Assembly: GCA_025457805.1 (NCBI GenBank)
Contig: JALOTR010000076.1
Span: 1 to 12,978 of the forward strand
Reading direction: 5' to 3'
Source: Akkermansiaceae bacterium
Lineage (GTDB): Bacteria; Verrucomicrobiota; Verrucomicrobiia; Verrucomicrobiales; Akkermansiaceae
Length of the DNA stretch: 12,978 nucleotides
Below, in pieces: positions 1 through 8,811 of this stretch; position 1 is the first letter of the stretch, and every line of letters starts with the position of its first letter. The position numbers were made by a program, and so were the translations under genes. Below the pieces are notes generated by a model. It was not told the DNA's origin and made no database searches. It saw only the letters and a program-made list of their open reading frames with translations.

Positions 1-1
1 G

Positions 2-274
2 GCGGATCCGGCGGAGCGCTTTGCGGCCTGCGTGGCGTGTCGGACTCCTCGTGGTGCGATTGAAGGCTATGCGGTGTCCGCGTTGTTCGATTCCGGCGGC
101 CATCTAACAAGTGGAGCGCTGCCACTTTTGATTTGCCGGCCCTGCATCGGCCGCATGACCGCCGGTCTATCCGAGGAGAGTCGTGCGGTGTGGAAGGAAT
201 TCATTGCCACCCATTTCCCGGGACCGCCGGATGGCAGTGGCGACGAACCTTTGGGGGAATTCGGGATGTTCTGA
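2..274 (+). CDS. Small CxxC/CxxC (zinc-ribbon-like) protein, 5' partial
   Basis: The frame is open from the first complete codon of the window to the TGA at 272-274, so the start probably lies outside. Counting from the window edge, it contains Cys10-x2-Cys13 and Cys45-x2-Cys48. This four-cysteine layout suggests structural zinc binding. An acidic, glycine- and proline-rich tail follows and ends in Gly-Met-Phe. A GTG at 32 could serve as a start, but it would cut off the first cysteine (codon 29-31), which argues for a start further upstream. The gene converges on the PLP enzyme, with 19 bases between the stop codons. No family is recognised. Zinc binding is inferred from the motif only, and the function is unknown. 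Confidence 0.55.
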   Translation, partial: ADPAERFAACVACRTPRGAIEGYAVSALFDSGGHLTSGALPLLICRPCIGRMTAGLSEESRAVWKEFIATHFPGPPDGSGDEPLGEFGMF

Positions 275-297
275 GAGTGGGGAAAATTTTTCCTCAG
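271..297. terminator. Possible bidirectional terminator between convergent genes
   Basis: Between the two convergent stop codons lies a short palindrome, GGAAAATTTTTCC (281-293). An overlapping outer inverted repeat, CTGAG (271-275) and CTCAG (293-297), surrounds it. The A/T-rich arms would give a T-run on either strand. The stem is short and A/T-rich, so this is a weak candidate supported mainly by its position. Confidence 0.25.
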
Positions 298-1781
298 CCC
301 AGCGCCAGCGCTTCTTCGAAGGCGGCGGTGATGGTGGAAATGGCTTCCAGTCCGCACGAGACGCGGAGCAGGTTGGCCGAGACGCCGCAGCCTTCCGCCC
401 ACTCCATTTCATGATAGTGTGCCAGCATGGTATAGGGGCAGACGAGGGTGAAGGGCGTGCCGAAGCTGGGCCCCTTGCTCACGCGGAGGCCATCATAGAC
501 CTTGCCGGTTTTCTTCGGGTTTTTGAGCGTGAAGGAGAGCAATCCACCGTAGCCGCCGTTTTTGCGGCGGACGGCATCGTAGTTTTCCCGATTGGTCAGC
601 GATGGGTGCCAAACCTCGGCGACTGCGGCGTGATTGGCCAACCAGGCGGCAAGTTCGCTGCCATTGGCATTCACCGTTTTCATGCGCTTGGAGTAGCCCT
701 TCAGATTGGAAAGCAGCACCTCGGCATCCGCGATGTAGAGCGGGGCGCTTTCGCTGGCGTCGATGGCCAGGGAACCCGCCAGTGTGGCGGCGAGCGGCGA
801 ATCCGCGCGGACCGTGGCCATCCCGGCCATCACGTCGCCTTCCCCAGAGATCCACTTGGTGAGGCTGCCGGTCACGACGTCGGCGTAACGCAGCGCATCC
901 ACATTGAATGGGCCCGTCGCGGAATCATCCACGATGAATGGCGTTTCCGATTCCGCACAGGCCTGGGCAACCCGAACCAGATCCACGGTGCGCAAAAGCG
1001 GGTTGCTGGGAACCTCGGTGAAAACACCGGCAAACTCACCTTGGCGAATTCGCTTGAGTGCTTCGTCGAATGATTCACCCACCGCTTCATTCAGATAGAC
1101 CACGCCTTGGCCGAAAAGCTCCTGGACTTTCAAACAATCCACATAAGGAAACTCGAGTTGCAATGTCTTCTTGCCTTTTTGCAATCCAGGCAAGGCTCTC
1201 AACACCGATGTCACCGCCGCCATGCCACTCGCAAAGATAAATGTATGATCCGGTGCGGCTCCGGTGGTTTTGGCAAGCGCGCGAGATATCAGATGGGATT
1301 TGCTTCCCTCGCGATGTTTGCCATCCAGGAAATCCTGTGCCTGGCGGCTGCTCACCACTTCGCCGGAAAATCTCCAGTATGCATTTGCCTCGGCCTTGGC
1401 CTTGGAGGGAACAATCAATACCTGCAATCCATGATAACTTGTAATCCTCACCGCCGTCTCGGCACGACGCTCAACCCAGCGATGGGCGCGTTGCACGGAT
1501 GCTCGGGTAGGAAGTACAATAACATCTTCATTCTCCCCGGCGACTTCCGCTTTTGCATTGTCAAACAAGCGCTCGACGGTGGGATGTTTGAAAAATCGCG
1601 GGTAACCCACACGCATGCGCTTGATCACCTTGTCGCGGCCTTCCTCATAGCCAATGACCGAATCCCATGTGGGCAGGCAGACCGAACAGGCGTGAGGAGA
1701 ATCCGGGAGCGGAAGCCCCAGATCCTTTTCCTCCCATGCCGGATTGGCTGATAGGTCACGCGTCACACCCCCTCCATGCAT
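294..1781 (-). CDS. Cystathionine gamma-synthase-like PLP enzyme (Cys/Met metabolism family, long fungal-like form)
   Basis: This is a PLP-dependent trans-sulfuration enzyme. In this family cystathionine gamma-synthase joins cysteine to an activated homoserine on the way to methionine. The core shows the family marks: Ser-Gly-Met-Ala-Ala for phosphate binding, Val-Asp-Asp-Ser for the pyridine-contacting Asp, and Ser-Leu-Thr-Lys-Trp with the Schiff-base Lys309 followed by Gly-Asp-Val-Met-Ala-Gly. Upstream of the core is an extension of over 100 residues with SVCLPTWDSVIGYEEG and VGYPRFF. I associate this arrangement with fungal MET/STR2-type cystathionine gamma-synthases rather than the roughly 390-residue bacterial MetB. 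Length is 495 aa from the ATG at 1781. A TTG at 1811 would add 10 residues, and neither start has a good ribosome binding site. No SAM riboswitch was recognised upstream. Exact substrate specificity is inferred. Confidence 0.85.
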   Translation of the reverse strand: MHGGGVTRDLSANPAWEEKDLGLPLPDSPHACSVCLPTWDSVIGYEEGRDKVIKRMRVGYPRFFKHPTVERLFDNAKAEVAGENEDVIVLPTRASVQRAHRWVERRAETAVRITSYHGLQVLIVPSKAKAEANAYWRFSGEVVSSRQAQDFLDGKHREGSKSHLISRALAKTTGAAPDHTFIFASGMAAVTSVLRALPGLQKGKKTLQLEFPYVDCLKVQELFGQGVVYLNEAVGESFDEALKRIRQGEFAGVFTEVPSNPLLRTVDLVRVAQACAESETPFIVDDSATGPFNVDALRYADVVTGSLTKWISGEGDVMAGMATVRADSPLAATLAGSLAIDASESAPLYIADAEVLLSNLKGYSKRMKTVNANGSELAAWLANHAAVAEVWHPSLTNRENYDAVRRKNGGYGGLLSFTLKNPKKTGKVYDGLRVSKGPSFGTPFTLVCPYTMLAHYHEMEWAEGCGVSANLLRVSCGLEAISTITAAFEEALALG

Positions 1782-2444
1782 CGCCAGAGGGGTTTGGGCA
1801 AGTCGTATCAACGGCCATCAGGCACAAATCCCGGTTCTGGCAGAGTCATCGGAGAAGTCTGCAAATACCGCAAGAGGGTTGTTTGTTTTCAATGAGTTAG
1901 GATGCTTTTTCACGTCCGGTGAGGCCTCGGATTCGCGGATAATGTGCAGACTGACGCGATCGCGGAGGGTCGAGGGAAACAGAGTGGTCTCCGGGTTTGG
2001 CACGATTTCCTGGTTTTGCCCAAATTCTGATTCTCCAGAGAAAGGGAGTGGACATTTCTGAAATACACAGCTCCCGAGCGGTGAATCCGAATCAAATGGA
2101 CCCATGGAGAAGGCTTCAATCCGACGATGGATTTCACATCATCTTCAAGATGCCATGATAGGTAATGGCAAAACTTGGCACAGTTGGATTTGTTTCATTC
2201 GTCTATCCGAACTGCCGCTTGCCGATCATGCCGGTGTGATATTCCGATTCATCGGGATTGGGGCATGAGATGAGTGAATGTCATGCAGACGCCGGCGTAT
2301 TCCCTGCGATCCTTCAGATTCGAATTTTCACCCGTTTGAGGCGCGCCCGGTGGCACTTGCTTTGACTTTCCTCGGCCCGCCATCTTCGGTTCCCGGAAAG
2401 CGTAAACCCTTAGCCAGGAACGGGCGAATTTCAAAAGGCCCGGA
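1782..2444. other. 663-base stretch without a convincing gene
   Basis: Short ORFs occur on both strands, for example 1818-2105 on minus, but none has a recognisable domain, a good ribosome binding site or convincing composition. The stretch should hold the promoter of the minus-strand PLP gene and the 3' trailer of the tRNA. Two small palindromes are visible: CATCTT-C-AAGATG at 2140-2152 and CCGAT-TC-ATCGG near 2244. Either could be an operator, but nothing identifies a regulator. I looked for SAM-I and SAM-II riboswitch signatures upstream of the methionine-type gene and did not see any. Confidence 0.5.
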
Positions 2445-2519
2445 TGGTGCGCGCTGCAGGGTTCGAACCTGCGACCCCATCCGTGTGAAGGATGTGCTCT
2501 ACCACTGAGCTAAGCGCGC
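2445..2519 (-). tRNA. tRNA-Val (anticodon CAC)
   Basis: A complete 75-nt cloverleaf can be read on the minus strand. The acceptor stem GCGCGCT pairs fully with AGCGCGC. The D arm is GCTC-AGTGGTA-GAGC. The anticodon stem CATCC/GGATG encloses the loop TTCACAC, giving anticodon CAC, which reads GTG (Val). The T arm is GCAGG-TTCGAAC-CCTGC. The discriminator A is followed by an encoded CCA. No T-run hairpin follows. The tRNA is divergent from dnaG, so its promoter must lie in the dnaG leader. Confidence 0.97.
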
Positions 2520-2558
2520 TTTTGTTCCGTGGCCGCCTTGGCGGTGGCCGGGGCGGGA

Positions 2559-2587
2559 GAATTACGCGGCATCGGGGCGCTTGGCAA
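2559..2587 (-). promoter_or_regulatory. Possible promoter for tRNA-Val
   Basis: On the minus strand, TTGCCA (2582-2587) matches the sigma70 -35 consensus at 5 of 6 bases. It lies 15 bases from CGTAAT (2561-2566, 4 of 6 to TATAAT), or 17 bases from the weaker TAATTC (2559-2564). Transcription would begin some 30 bases before the mature tRNA 5' end, a normal leader length. Position and the good -35 support it. The -10 element is poor. Confidence 0.3.
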
Positions 2588-2651
2588 GTATTTCGGTGGC
2601 GGAGGAGCGATTTTCGTTTTTTGGATTCTTGCGGGACGGGGGCGGCGGCCT

Positions 2652-4583
2652 ATGCTGCCCCCCGCAGCGGAAGTCGTGGCCCAGATACCCAAGGAAAGCG
2701 TGGAACAGGTTCTCAGCGCGACGGACATCGTCGATCTGATCAATTCCTACGTACCCTTGAAGCGGGCCGGGTCGCAATTCCGGGCGAATTGTCCGTTCCA
2801 CAACGAAAAGTCGCCCTCGTTTTACGTGAATCCGTCCCGACAGAGCTTCAAATGCTTCGGCTGCGGGGTGGGTGGGGATGCGATCACCTTTGTGCGCGAC
2901 TACGAGAACCTGCCGTTCATGGAGGCCGTCAAGCGCCTCGCCAGCCGGGCGGGGATCCAGATCCGCGAGGAGGAGTCCGATCCGGAGGCGGACAAGCAGC
3001 GGAAGAGCAAGGGCCGCTTGCTGGATCTCCACCGCGAGGCCACCGATTTTTTCCATCAGCTTCTGATGAAGGACCCCGCCGCGGGGCATGCGCGGGAGTA
3101 TTTGAAATCCCGCGGTTTCGGCAGTGAGATGGCTGCCCGCTGGAAGGTCGGCTGGATGCCGGACAATACCCAGCGCTTTCTCGATTGGGCGAAGTCGCGC
3201 AAATTCACGGGCTGGGAACTCAAGGAATCCGGAATCTGTTATCTTCGCGAGGAAAACAATCCGAAGTCCGGCCTGCGGGTGCGTTTTCGCGACCGCCTGA
3301 TGTTTCCCGTCTGCAATGAGATCGGCGATGTGATTGCCTACAGCGCACGTCAACTCCGCGCGGATCCGAACAGCGGAAAATATGTCAACTCGCCAGAGAC
3401 CGCGCTGTTCAAGAAGTCGCGCGTGTTGTTTGGTTTGGATCGCTCGAAGAAACCCATCCTCAAGGAAAAGGCCGCCTTGTTATGTGAAGGGCAGATTGAT
3501 GTGATTGCATGTCATGAAAATGGTGTGGAAAACGCCTTGGCTCCACTGGGCACATCATTCACTCGGGAACATGCGAAGTTGCTCAAACGATATACAGGAC
3601 ATGTGCTGGCTTGTTATGACTCCGACAAGGCGGGCGTGGCCGCATCGGAACGTTTGTTCCGCGAGCTTGCGCCGGAAGGATTGTCGATGCGGGTGGTTTG
3701 CATGCCGGAGGGCGATGATCCGGACACTTATCTGAAAGCCCACGGACTGGATGAATTCCGCAAGTTGATGCAAAACGCGAAGGAGTTTTTTGATTTCAAA
3801 CTCGAACACGCCCGCAATCAGGGCACCCTCGATACTGCGGCGGGGCGCACGGAGGCTCTCACGAAATGTGCGGAGGCGCTTGCCTTGGTAAGTGATGTGG
3901 CCGCACGGGAGGATCAGATCAATACCGTCGTGGCACACTTGCGGACATCGGCCACGGTGTTGCGGCAGGAAATTGCACGCATTAAGTCCAAGCCACAGCG
4001 GAGTTATCAGGACCGCAGTGATTCATCCGCAATTGTGGAGGCTCCCGCCGAGCCCACTTCCATGCACCGGATCGTCGCGTTTCTCTGTCATCTTGCTCTC
4101 AACTCAGCCCCGGCGCAGCATTTGTTGGGAGAACAGTTTGAAACCTTGCACGAGGCATCGAGATGGTTGGAGGGGATTCCCTTGTTGGAGTCCATCCTCG
4201 CTGCCGCTCCGGATCCCACGTCGAATGCGGCGGTGAACGCATTCATCAGCAGTCTGCCGGAAAGTGATCGGCTTGCATTGGGCTTGGAAGCAGCTATCGA
4301 GGCGGCACCGGATGATGGCATGCAGGCAGCCGAGCATGCGCTTGCCCTGCTCTCCGGCACGGTGCTTCAAAAACGCGATGCCGCCATCAAAGCCGCTTTG
4401 AAGGAACCCGGACTCTCCACCGAACGCATGATGGAGTTGTTGGAGGAAGCCAAGGAAATCCGTTCGCTCATGCAAGGCATCGGCCAGCGATCCGAATTCG
4501 ATGACGAACTCCCCGCCTCCACCTTCAAACCCAAAGTGCCGGAGTGGAAAAAGAAATGGCAAGACAAGGGACCGAAGGGGTAG
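2652..4583 (+). CDS. dnaG: DNA primase DnaG
   Basis: DnaG synthesises RNA primers at the replication fork in partnership with the DnaB helicase. From the ATG at 2652 the protein is 643 aa. The N-terminal CHC2 zinc ribbon shows Cys47-Pro-Phe-His50 and Cys68-Phe-Gly-Cys71. The central catalytic core includes the Toprim domain, with Glu279 in CEGQIDV and the metal-binding Asp323-Ser-Asp325 in CYDSDKAG, followed by GDDPDTYL. The remaining C-terminal part, about 200 residues, is helical and divergent, as expected for the helicase-binding region. The GTG at 2676 (Met-Ala-Gln-Ile-Pro-Lys-Glu-Ser) is an alternative start that fits the usual DnaG N-terminus better. The open frame continues upstream to 2529 but looks non-coding there. 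The gene converges on the large cytochrome gene, with 25 bases between stop codons. Confidence 0.96.
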   Translation: MLPPAAEVVAQIPKESVEQVLSATDIVDLINSYVPLKRAGSQFRANCPFHNEKSPSFYVNPSRQSFKCFGCGVGGDAITFVRDYENLPFMEAVKRLASRAGIQIREEESDPEADKQRKSKGRLLDLHREATDFFHQLLMKDPAAGHAREYLKSRGFGSEMAARWKVGWMPDNTQRFLDWAKSRKFTGWELKESGICYLREENNPKSGLRVRFRDRLMFPVCNEIGDVIAYSARQLRADPNSGKYVNSPETALFKKSRVLFGLDRSKKPILKEKAALLCEGQIDVIACHENGVENALAPLGTSFTREHAKLLKRYTGHVLACYDSDKAGVAASERLFRELAPEGLSMRVVCMPEGDDPDTYLKAHGLDEFRKLMQNAKEFFDFKLEHARNQGTLDTAAGRTEALTKCAEALALVSDVAAREDQINTVVAHLRTSATVLRQEIARIKSKPQRSYQDRSDSSAIVEAPAEPTSMHRIVAFLCHLALNSAPAQHLLGEQFETLHEASRWLEGIPLLESILAAAPDPTSNAAVNAFISSLPESDRLALGLEAAIEAAPDDGMQAAEHALALLSGTVLQKRDAAIKAALKEPGLSTERMMELLEEAKEIRSLMQGIGQRSEFDDELPASTFKPKVPEWKKKWQDKGPKG

Positions 4584-4588
4584 GTGTT

Positions 4589-4609
4589 TGAAATCTGAAA
4601 TCTGAAATT
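4589..4609. repeat. Three tandem TGAAATC heptamers between convergent genes
   Basis: TGAAATC, TGAAATC and TGAAATT follow one another without gaps, filling most of the 25 bases between the dnaG stop and the stop of the minus-strand gene and just touching the latter's stop codon. There is no stable hairpin, so a terminator role is not supported. Replication slippage is a simple origin. Confidence 0.6.
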
Positions 4610-7600
4610 TATCTCAAACTCATGAGATAAGTGAAAAGATCACTCACTTGCGTATCGCTGAAGCCATCGATGAGGCCCTCGGGCATGAGTGAACGTTTTG
4701 ATATCTGATGCGCCTTCACTGCCGAGCGCGGGATGGCGCGTTCATCGGCACCGATCTGGCGGAGCACCAAGGTATCTTTCGTTTCAGATGCAAGGAAGCC
4801 GCTGGCCAGGCTGCCATCCGTCAAAGTGATATCATGGCGGTAGTAGCCGCTTTCCAATTGGGCGTTCGGCGTGAGGATATTGCGCAAGAGACTTTCGGTT
4901 CCCATCGCGCCGGCACCGCTGAGATCCGGGCCGATGGCCACGCCTTCGCCGGCGGCCTGGTGGCAGATCATGCAAGAGCTTTCAAACAGTTTTCTCCCTG
5001 CGGCGGCGTTGCCAGCCACTCCGGCGGCGTTGCGGAACCGCTCGAATTTTGCGGCAAGTGCGGCGGATTCCTCCGGATTCATGAGCTTGGGAAAATCGGC
5101 AGACCAATCGGTGCGGGCTCCTCCTTCAAGTGGCAGAGGCGACTTTTCTCCTGAATCCACCCAGCGATGGATGAGCCCGGCAGGTGCCTGGGTCATGCGC
5201 GTGTTGTGATCGCTGCGGATCTGTTCCGGCGTCCGTGCCAGATTCCAAATCCGGAACTCGCACAATCGTGCTGCCGTTCCACCGGGTTGGTTCGCTTTGC
5301 CGAGATCGAGGGACTTGAGTGGCAACTTGTAAGGTTCGCTTGAGGTGCCTGCGGGCTCGCCGTCGAGAAAGAGGGAGATGATGCCATTTGCATCCCGCGT
5401 GACGGCACAATGCGTCCACAGTCCGGCGGTCATGGGGCGCGTGGCGATCACCCAGTCTCTGGCTGCATAGAAACGCAGCAGGCCATCGTAAAAATTGATG
5501 TCCATTCCACCACCGCGCGAGCCGATGATGGCATCGCGGTTGTCGATTTGTTTATCTAACAAAATCCAGCATTCGATGGTGAATGCGCCATCCAGATCAA
5601 TGCCGGTTTTGACTGTTGCCTTGGCTGTGCCAGGGAAAAGAATCATCGGCTCAAGGAGTCCGCTCACATTCTTGAGCACTCCCTGCACCGCCGGATGATC
5701 CCGACCTAACAGCGCGGAAAATTTTTCGATGAGCGAAGGATCAAATCCAGCGAACTCTCCCGAGGCGACGCGTGAGGCAAGGGCCTCTGCCGTGGACTTG
5801 TGGGTGAGGAGTCCGTTGAGGGCGATGGGGCGGAGCACGCCCGGCATGGTGGCCCAGCGCTTGGAGAGGGTTTCCACTGCCTTGGGATCTGCTGATGAAG
5901 CGCAAAGAATCAGCGCCTCGCGCGCGACGGCGGGATCCGCATGATCAAGCAGTGAGGCGGCGAAGTCGTGTTCCTCGGCACCGATTTCATGAAGGGTGCG
6001 CAGAAGATTCGCAAGGGCCGCCGGATCTTTTTGGGATTTGGCCTCGGCGGTCACGATGGGTGCCATGCCTTGCAGCCGGAAATGCCGCGCAAGATCCAAT
6101 GCCAGCGGGAGTGATGTCGGAGTTTTCTCTAACAATCCGCGGGTTGCCTTTTCCACGATGGGCGCGAGTGCCGGATGGCGGGCGGATGCGGGGTCGAGTT
6201 TCAGCAAGGCCTTGAGAACTCCCTCGCGTTGGGTGGTGTTATCCAGAAGCTTGCGGAATGCCTCCTGCACTTGTGGATCGCCGATCTGCGATCCGAGCAA
6301 TGAGGCTTCTTCCGTATGAAGCGGGCGTCCCAGTGACGGCAAGATTTTCAACAGCGCCTCCGCAGCCTTGGCGGGCGGCAAGGCAAGGATGGCGAGGCTT
6401 TGGGTTGCGGGTGCGATTCCGGTTGGCGAAGATAGAAGTTTCTCCAGCGGTTCGGGGTGGGTTTCCATGGCCCAACGGATGAGATATCTCAAAAAATCAT
6501 CTTGATAGCGGACTCTTGGGTGTGGGGAATCATTCGTTGGAATCAAATCGCCGAGCCTGATCAACATGGCGGGCGTGACCGTGGTGCTTGGTTGGCGGCG
6601 GATGGCGTTGGCAAGGGCGCAGCGGACTTCGAAGTCGGGCTCGGCAGGGGCGGACAAGGCAAGAAACTCGCTCTCGGCCAACACCCGGTCCCCAGCGGCT
6701 TCGATCGATTCGCGGCGCATGGCGGGATTTGAGTCGCGGGCAAGTGAGATGAGATCGTTGACGTCCAGCGTTCCCATTTCCTGCATGGCCCAGAGTGCGT
6801 TGAGGCGTTTGGGGAGAGTTTGTGAGGTGTCCAGTGCCAGCTTGCGGAGTTCGGGTAAAATGGATGAATCCCTGCGATCACCGATCTCCGCCCATGCCAT
6901 GCGCGCCACGCGTGAGTTGGGATGTCCGAGCATGTCTAACAATTTGCCCGCTTCCATTTTTGTTAGATCTGGCGTCGCGGCGGGTGGCGTGCCCTTGGGG
7001 CGGATGCGCCAGATGCGGCCGCGGGTTTTGTCCCGATCCGGATGGGCGCGCGGGACTTCGTTGTGGGAAATGATTTTGTTATACCAATCGACCACATACA
7101 AACATCCATCCGGTCCGAAGTGGGTGGCGACCGGGCGGAACCAGACATCGCTGGATGTCATGAAATCCTCGCGCTTGGTCGTGACCGGATGACCATCCGC
7201 ATCCTGTCCACGCGTCACGATCTGGATCCGGTTGGTGATGGGGTTGGCGATGTAAAAGGTTTTTTCACCGGGCCATGCGGTGGCGAAGGGACTGCCCTCA
7301 TCATCTGCAAGCGCCATGCCGCTCAACCCCGTGCCGCCCATCGGCTGGCCGGGTGTGGATGGCGGCAGAACCGGTGCATAGGGCCGCAACGATTGTTTGT
7401 AGCCGCTCGGGTAATGTGTGCCGGCGATGAATTCGGAAACCGGATGACCAAGGTCGTTGGCCTCCTGCAAATACTCGCTGCCGTCGCGAGCGGTGGCGAA
7501 TCCCCAAATGTTGTTAGGCCCGGCGGTGACGAGTTCGAAGTCCGAGCCATCGAGTTTTGCACGGGCGAGTTTGCAGAAATCGAAAGCGACTTCTTTTTCT

Positions 7601-8799
7601 CCGTTCGCAAAAGCCTGGCCATCGGGCCGCACTACGGTGGAGCGATTGAACAAGCCTTGCGCGAGATAGAACCAGCCGCCGGGCGATCGCTCGAATTGAT
7701 GGGGAAATAAATGGGAATCCTGAATCCCGAAACCGGTAAGAACAACCTGATGGGAGTCGGCTTTGCCATCGCCGTTTTCATCCTGATAGAAACGGATCTC
7801 ATGACCATGCTGAACGAACACGCCGTTCTTCCATGGCAGGATTCCAAGTGGAATCGCGAGTCCTTCGGCAAAGACGCGCGGGGTTTGGGGACCGGGTTTC
7901 CATGGCTCGTCGAACACCAGAATCTTGTCCTTTCCTCCGCTTTTGAAGAGCGCTTCGGCGGCAGCGGCGTTTTCATTGGCGTCCACCGGATATTCGGTGG
8001 CGGTCATCGTCCACATCCGTCCGGCGTGATCCCATGCCACGGTGACTGGCTTGTGAACGCCTTCCTTCTCGGAAGCCACCAACTCGACCTCATATCCCGC
8101 TGGCAGTTTGAATGAGGTTTTTTCTTTTTCGGGAGAACGATCCCCCTCAACGGGCCAAGCCGGGGCGCCGGGAGTGGGTGGCAGTTCCTCCAATGTGATA
8201 TCTTTGAACTGAACCAAAAACTTGCCGCCGCTGTGAGCTTGCAGGCCAATGAGACCTTCGAGGGGGATGGCTGCATCTTTCTCGGTATAGTCGAGGGCGG
8301 GAACCCCGTTGATCCATGAACGAATCCGCGGACCTTCGCAAAGGATGCGGTAGTCATTCCAATCCCAATCCTTTGCGGTGGCGGCGATGGCAGCGGCGTC
8401 GATGGGTTCTCCGATAACCTTGTTTCTACGGGATTCATCGTACAACTTGCCCCACCAGCCGACTCCCGCGTCCACTTGATAGCCGGACATTTCATGATTC
8501 CCCGGCACGCGGATACTGCGAACCTGCACGCCGGAGTTGATGAAGCCTTCACCCCGGGTCAGGCGCACTTTGAAGCGGAGATCGAAGTTGGAAAAGCGCT
8601 TGTGATGAGTGAGGAAGGTGTTTTTGGGGACTTTTTTCTCAAGCGACCCGCCGGTGATCATGCCATCCTGCACGCGCCACCATGCCTCCTCGCCTTTGCG
8701 GATTTCCCAGCCATCGAGAGTCTTGCCGTCGAACAAGGAGACCGGCTCGGCGATCAGGGAGGAAATCGAGAGGACCCAGCAGAGAGTGAATGATTTCAT
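4609..8799 (-). CDS. Secreted PVC-type multidomain protein: DUF1080 + dehydrogenase-like propeller + HEAT + LamG-like + haem-binding CxxCH
   Basis: This 1396-aa exported protein starts with a signal peptide (residues 1-17, Lys2 then a hydrophobic core ending Leu-Ile-Ala). Residues about 20-205 form a DUF1080/3-keto-disaccharide hydrolase-type domain (LFDGKTLDGWE, later SGVQVRS). Residues about 230-615 form the beta-propeller of the PVC 'membrane-bound dehydrogenase' type (TIGR02604-like), with GPDGCLYVVDWYN and a final GRIWRIRPKG. HEAT-like repeats span about 640-1060. A LamG/concanavalin-like domain follows at about 1095-1250. The end is a PVC-type cytochrome domain, with Cys1276-Met-Ile-Cys1279-His1280 binding haem c and Met1372 as a possible distal ligand. 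A role in periplasmic oxidation and hydrolysis of a sugar polymer is inferred from the domains. The substrate is unknown. The start lies 12 bases after the stop of the broken Dabb gene, with no clear ribosome binding site, so translational coupling was probably the original arrangement. Confidence 0.9.
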   Translation of the reverse strand: MKSFTLCWVLSISSLIAEPVSLFDGKTLDGWEIRKGEEAWWRVQDGMITGGSLEKKVPKNTFLTHHKRFSNFDLRFKVRLTRGEGFINSGVQVRSIRVPGNHEMSGYQVDAGVGWWGKLYDESRRNKVIGEPIDAAAIAATAKDWDWNDYRILCEGPRIRSWINGVPALDYTEKDAAIPLEGLIGLQAHSGGKFLVQFKDITLEELPPTPGAPAWPVEGDRSPEKEKTSFKLPAGYEVELVASEKEGVHKPVTVAWDHAGRMWTMTATEYPVDANENAAAAEALFKSGGKDKILVFDEPWKPGPQTPRVFAEGLAIPLGILPWKNGVFVQHGHEIRFYQDENGDGKADSHQVVLTGFGIQDSHLFPHQFERSPGGWFYLAQGLFNRSTVVRPDGQAFANGEKEVAFDFCKLARAKLDGSDFELVTAGPNNIWGFATARDGSEYLQEANDLGHPVSEFIAGTHYPSGYKQSLRPYAPVLPPSTPGQPMGGTGLSGMALADDEGSPFATAWPGEKTFYIANPITNRIQIVTRGQDADGHPVTTKREDFMTSSDVWFRPVATHFGPDGCLYVVDWYNKIISHNEVPRAHPDRDKTRGRIWRIRPKGTPPAATPDLTKMEAGKLLDMLGHPNSRVARMAWAEIGDRRDSSILPELRKLALDTSQTLPKRLNALWAMQEMGTLDVNDLISLARDSNPAMRRESIEAAGDRVLAESEFLALSAPAEPDFEVRCALANAIRRQPSTTVTPAMLIRLGDLIPTNDSPHPRVRYQDDFLRYLIRWAMETHPEPLEKLLSSPTGIAPATQSLAILALPPAKAAEALLKILPSLGRPLHTEEASLLGSQIGDPQVQEAFRKLLDNTTQREGVLKALLKLDPASARHPALAPIVEKATRGLLEKTPTSLPLALDLARHFRLQGMAPIVTAEAKSQKDPAALANLLRTLHEIGAEEHDFAASLLDHADPAVAREALILCASSADPKAVETLSKRWATMPGVLRPIALNGLLTHKSTAEALASRVASGEFAGFDPSLIEKFSALLGRDHPAVQGVLKNVSGLLEPMILFPGTAKATVKTGIDLDGAFTIECWILLDKQIDNRDAIIGSRGGGMDINFYDGLLRFYAARDWVIATRPMTAGLWTHCAVTRDANGIISLFLDGEPAGTSSEPYKLPLKSLDLGKANQPGGTAARLCEFRIWNLARTPEQIRSDHNTRMTQAPAGLIHRWVDSGEKSPLPLEGGARTDWSADFPKLMNPEESAALAAKFERFRNAAGVAGNAAAGRKLFESSCMICHQAAGEGVAIGPDLSGAGAMGTESLLRNILTPNAQLESGYYRHDITLTDGSLASGFLASETKDTLVLRQIGADERAIPRSAVKAHQISKRSLMPEGLIDGFSDTQVSDLFTYLMSLR

Positions 8800-8811
8800 G
8801 AGACGGATTGC

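Noticed and set aside
1107..1751. 214-codon plus-strand ORF
   Set aside because: It lies antisense inside the PLP enzyme gene, whose motifs are clear. No domain is recognisable in it.
1818..2105. 95-codon minus-strand ORF upstream of the PLP gene
   Set aside because: It has no recognisable motif, no ribosome binding site and unconvincing composition. It may simply be leader DNA.
1782..2300. SAM riboswitch upstream of the cystathionine gamma-synthase
   Set aside because: None of the conserved SAM-I or SAM-II core sequences could be found on the minus strand.
2421..2442. Hairpin downstream of tRNA-Val as a terminator
   Set aside because: The stem has only five pairs with a 12-base loop, and no T-run follows on the minus strand.
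2529..2651. Upstream extension of the dnaG frame
   Set aside because: The residues are low-complexity Gly/Ala/Arg, and the region overlaps the probable tRNA promoter. Known DnaG proteins start near the ATG at 2652 or the GTG at 2676.
2562..3353. 263-codon minus-strand ORF
   Set aside because: It is a shadow of dnaG in high-G+C DNA and overlaps the zinc-ribbon coding region.
100..7000. Repeated TCTAACAA-like strings as integron or transposon ends
   Set aside because: They fall inside coding sequence in both orientations with no flanking symmetry, and are explained by codon choice.
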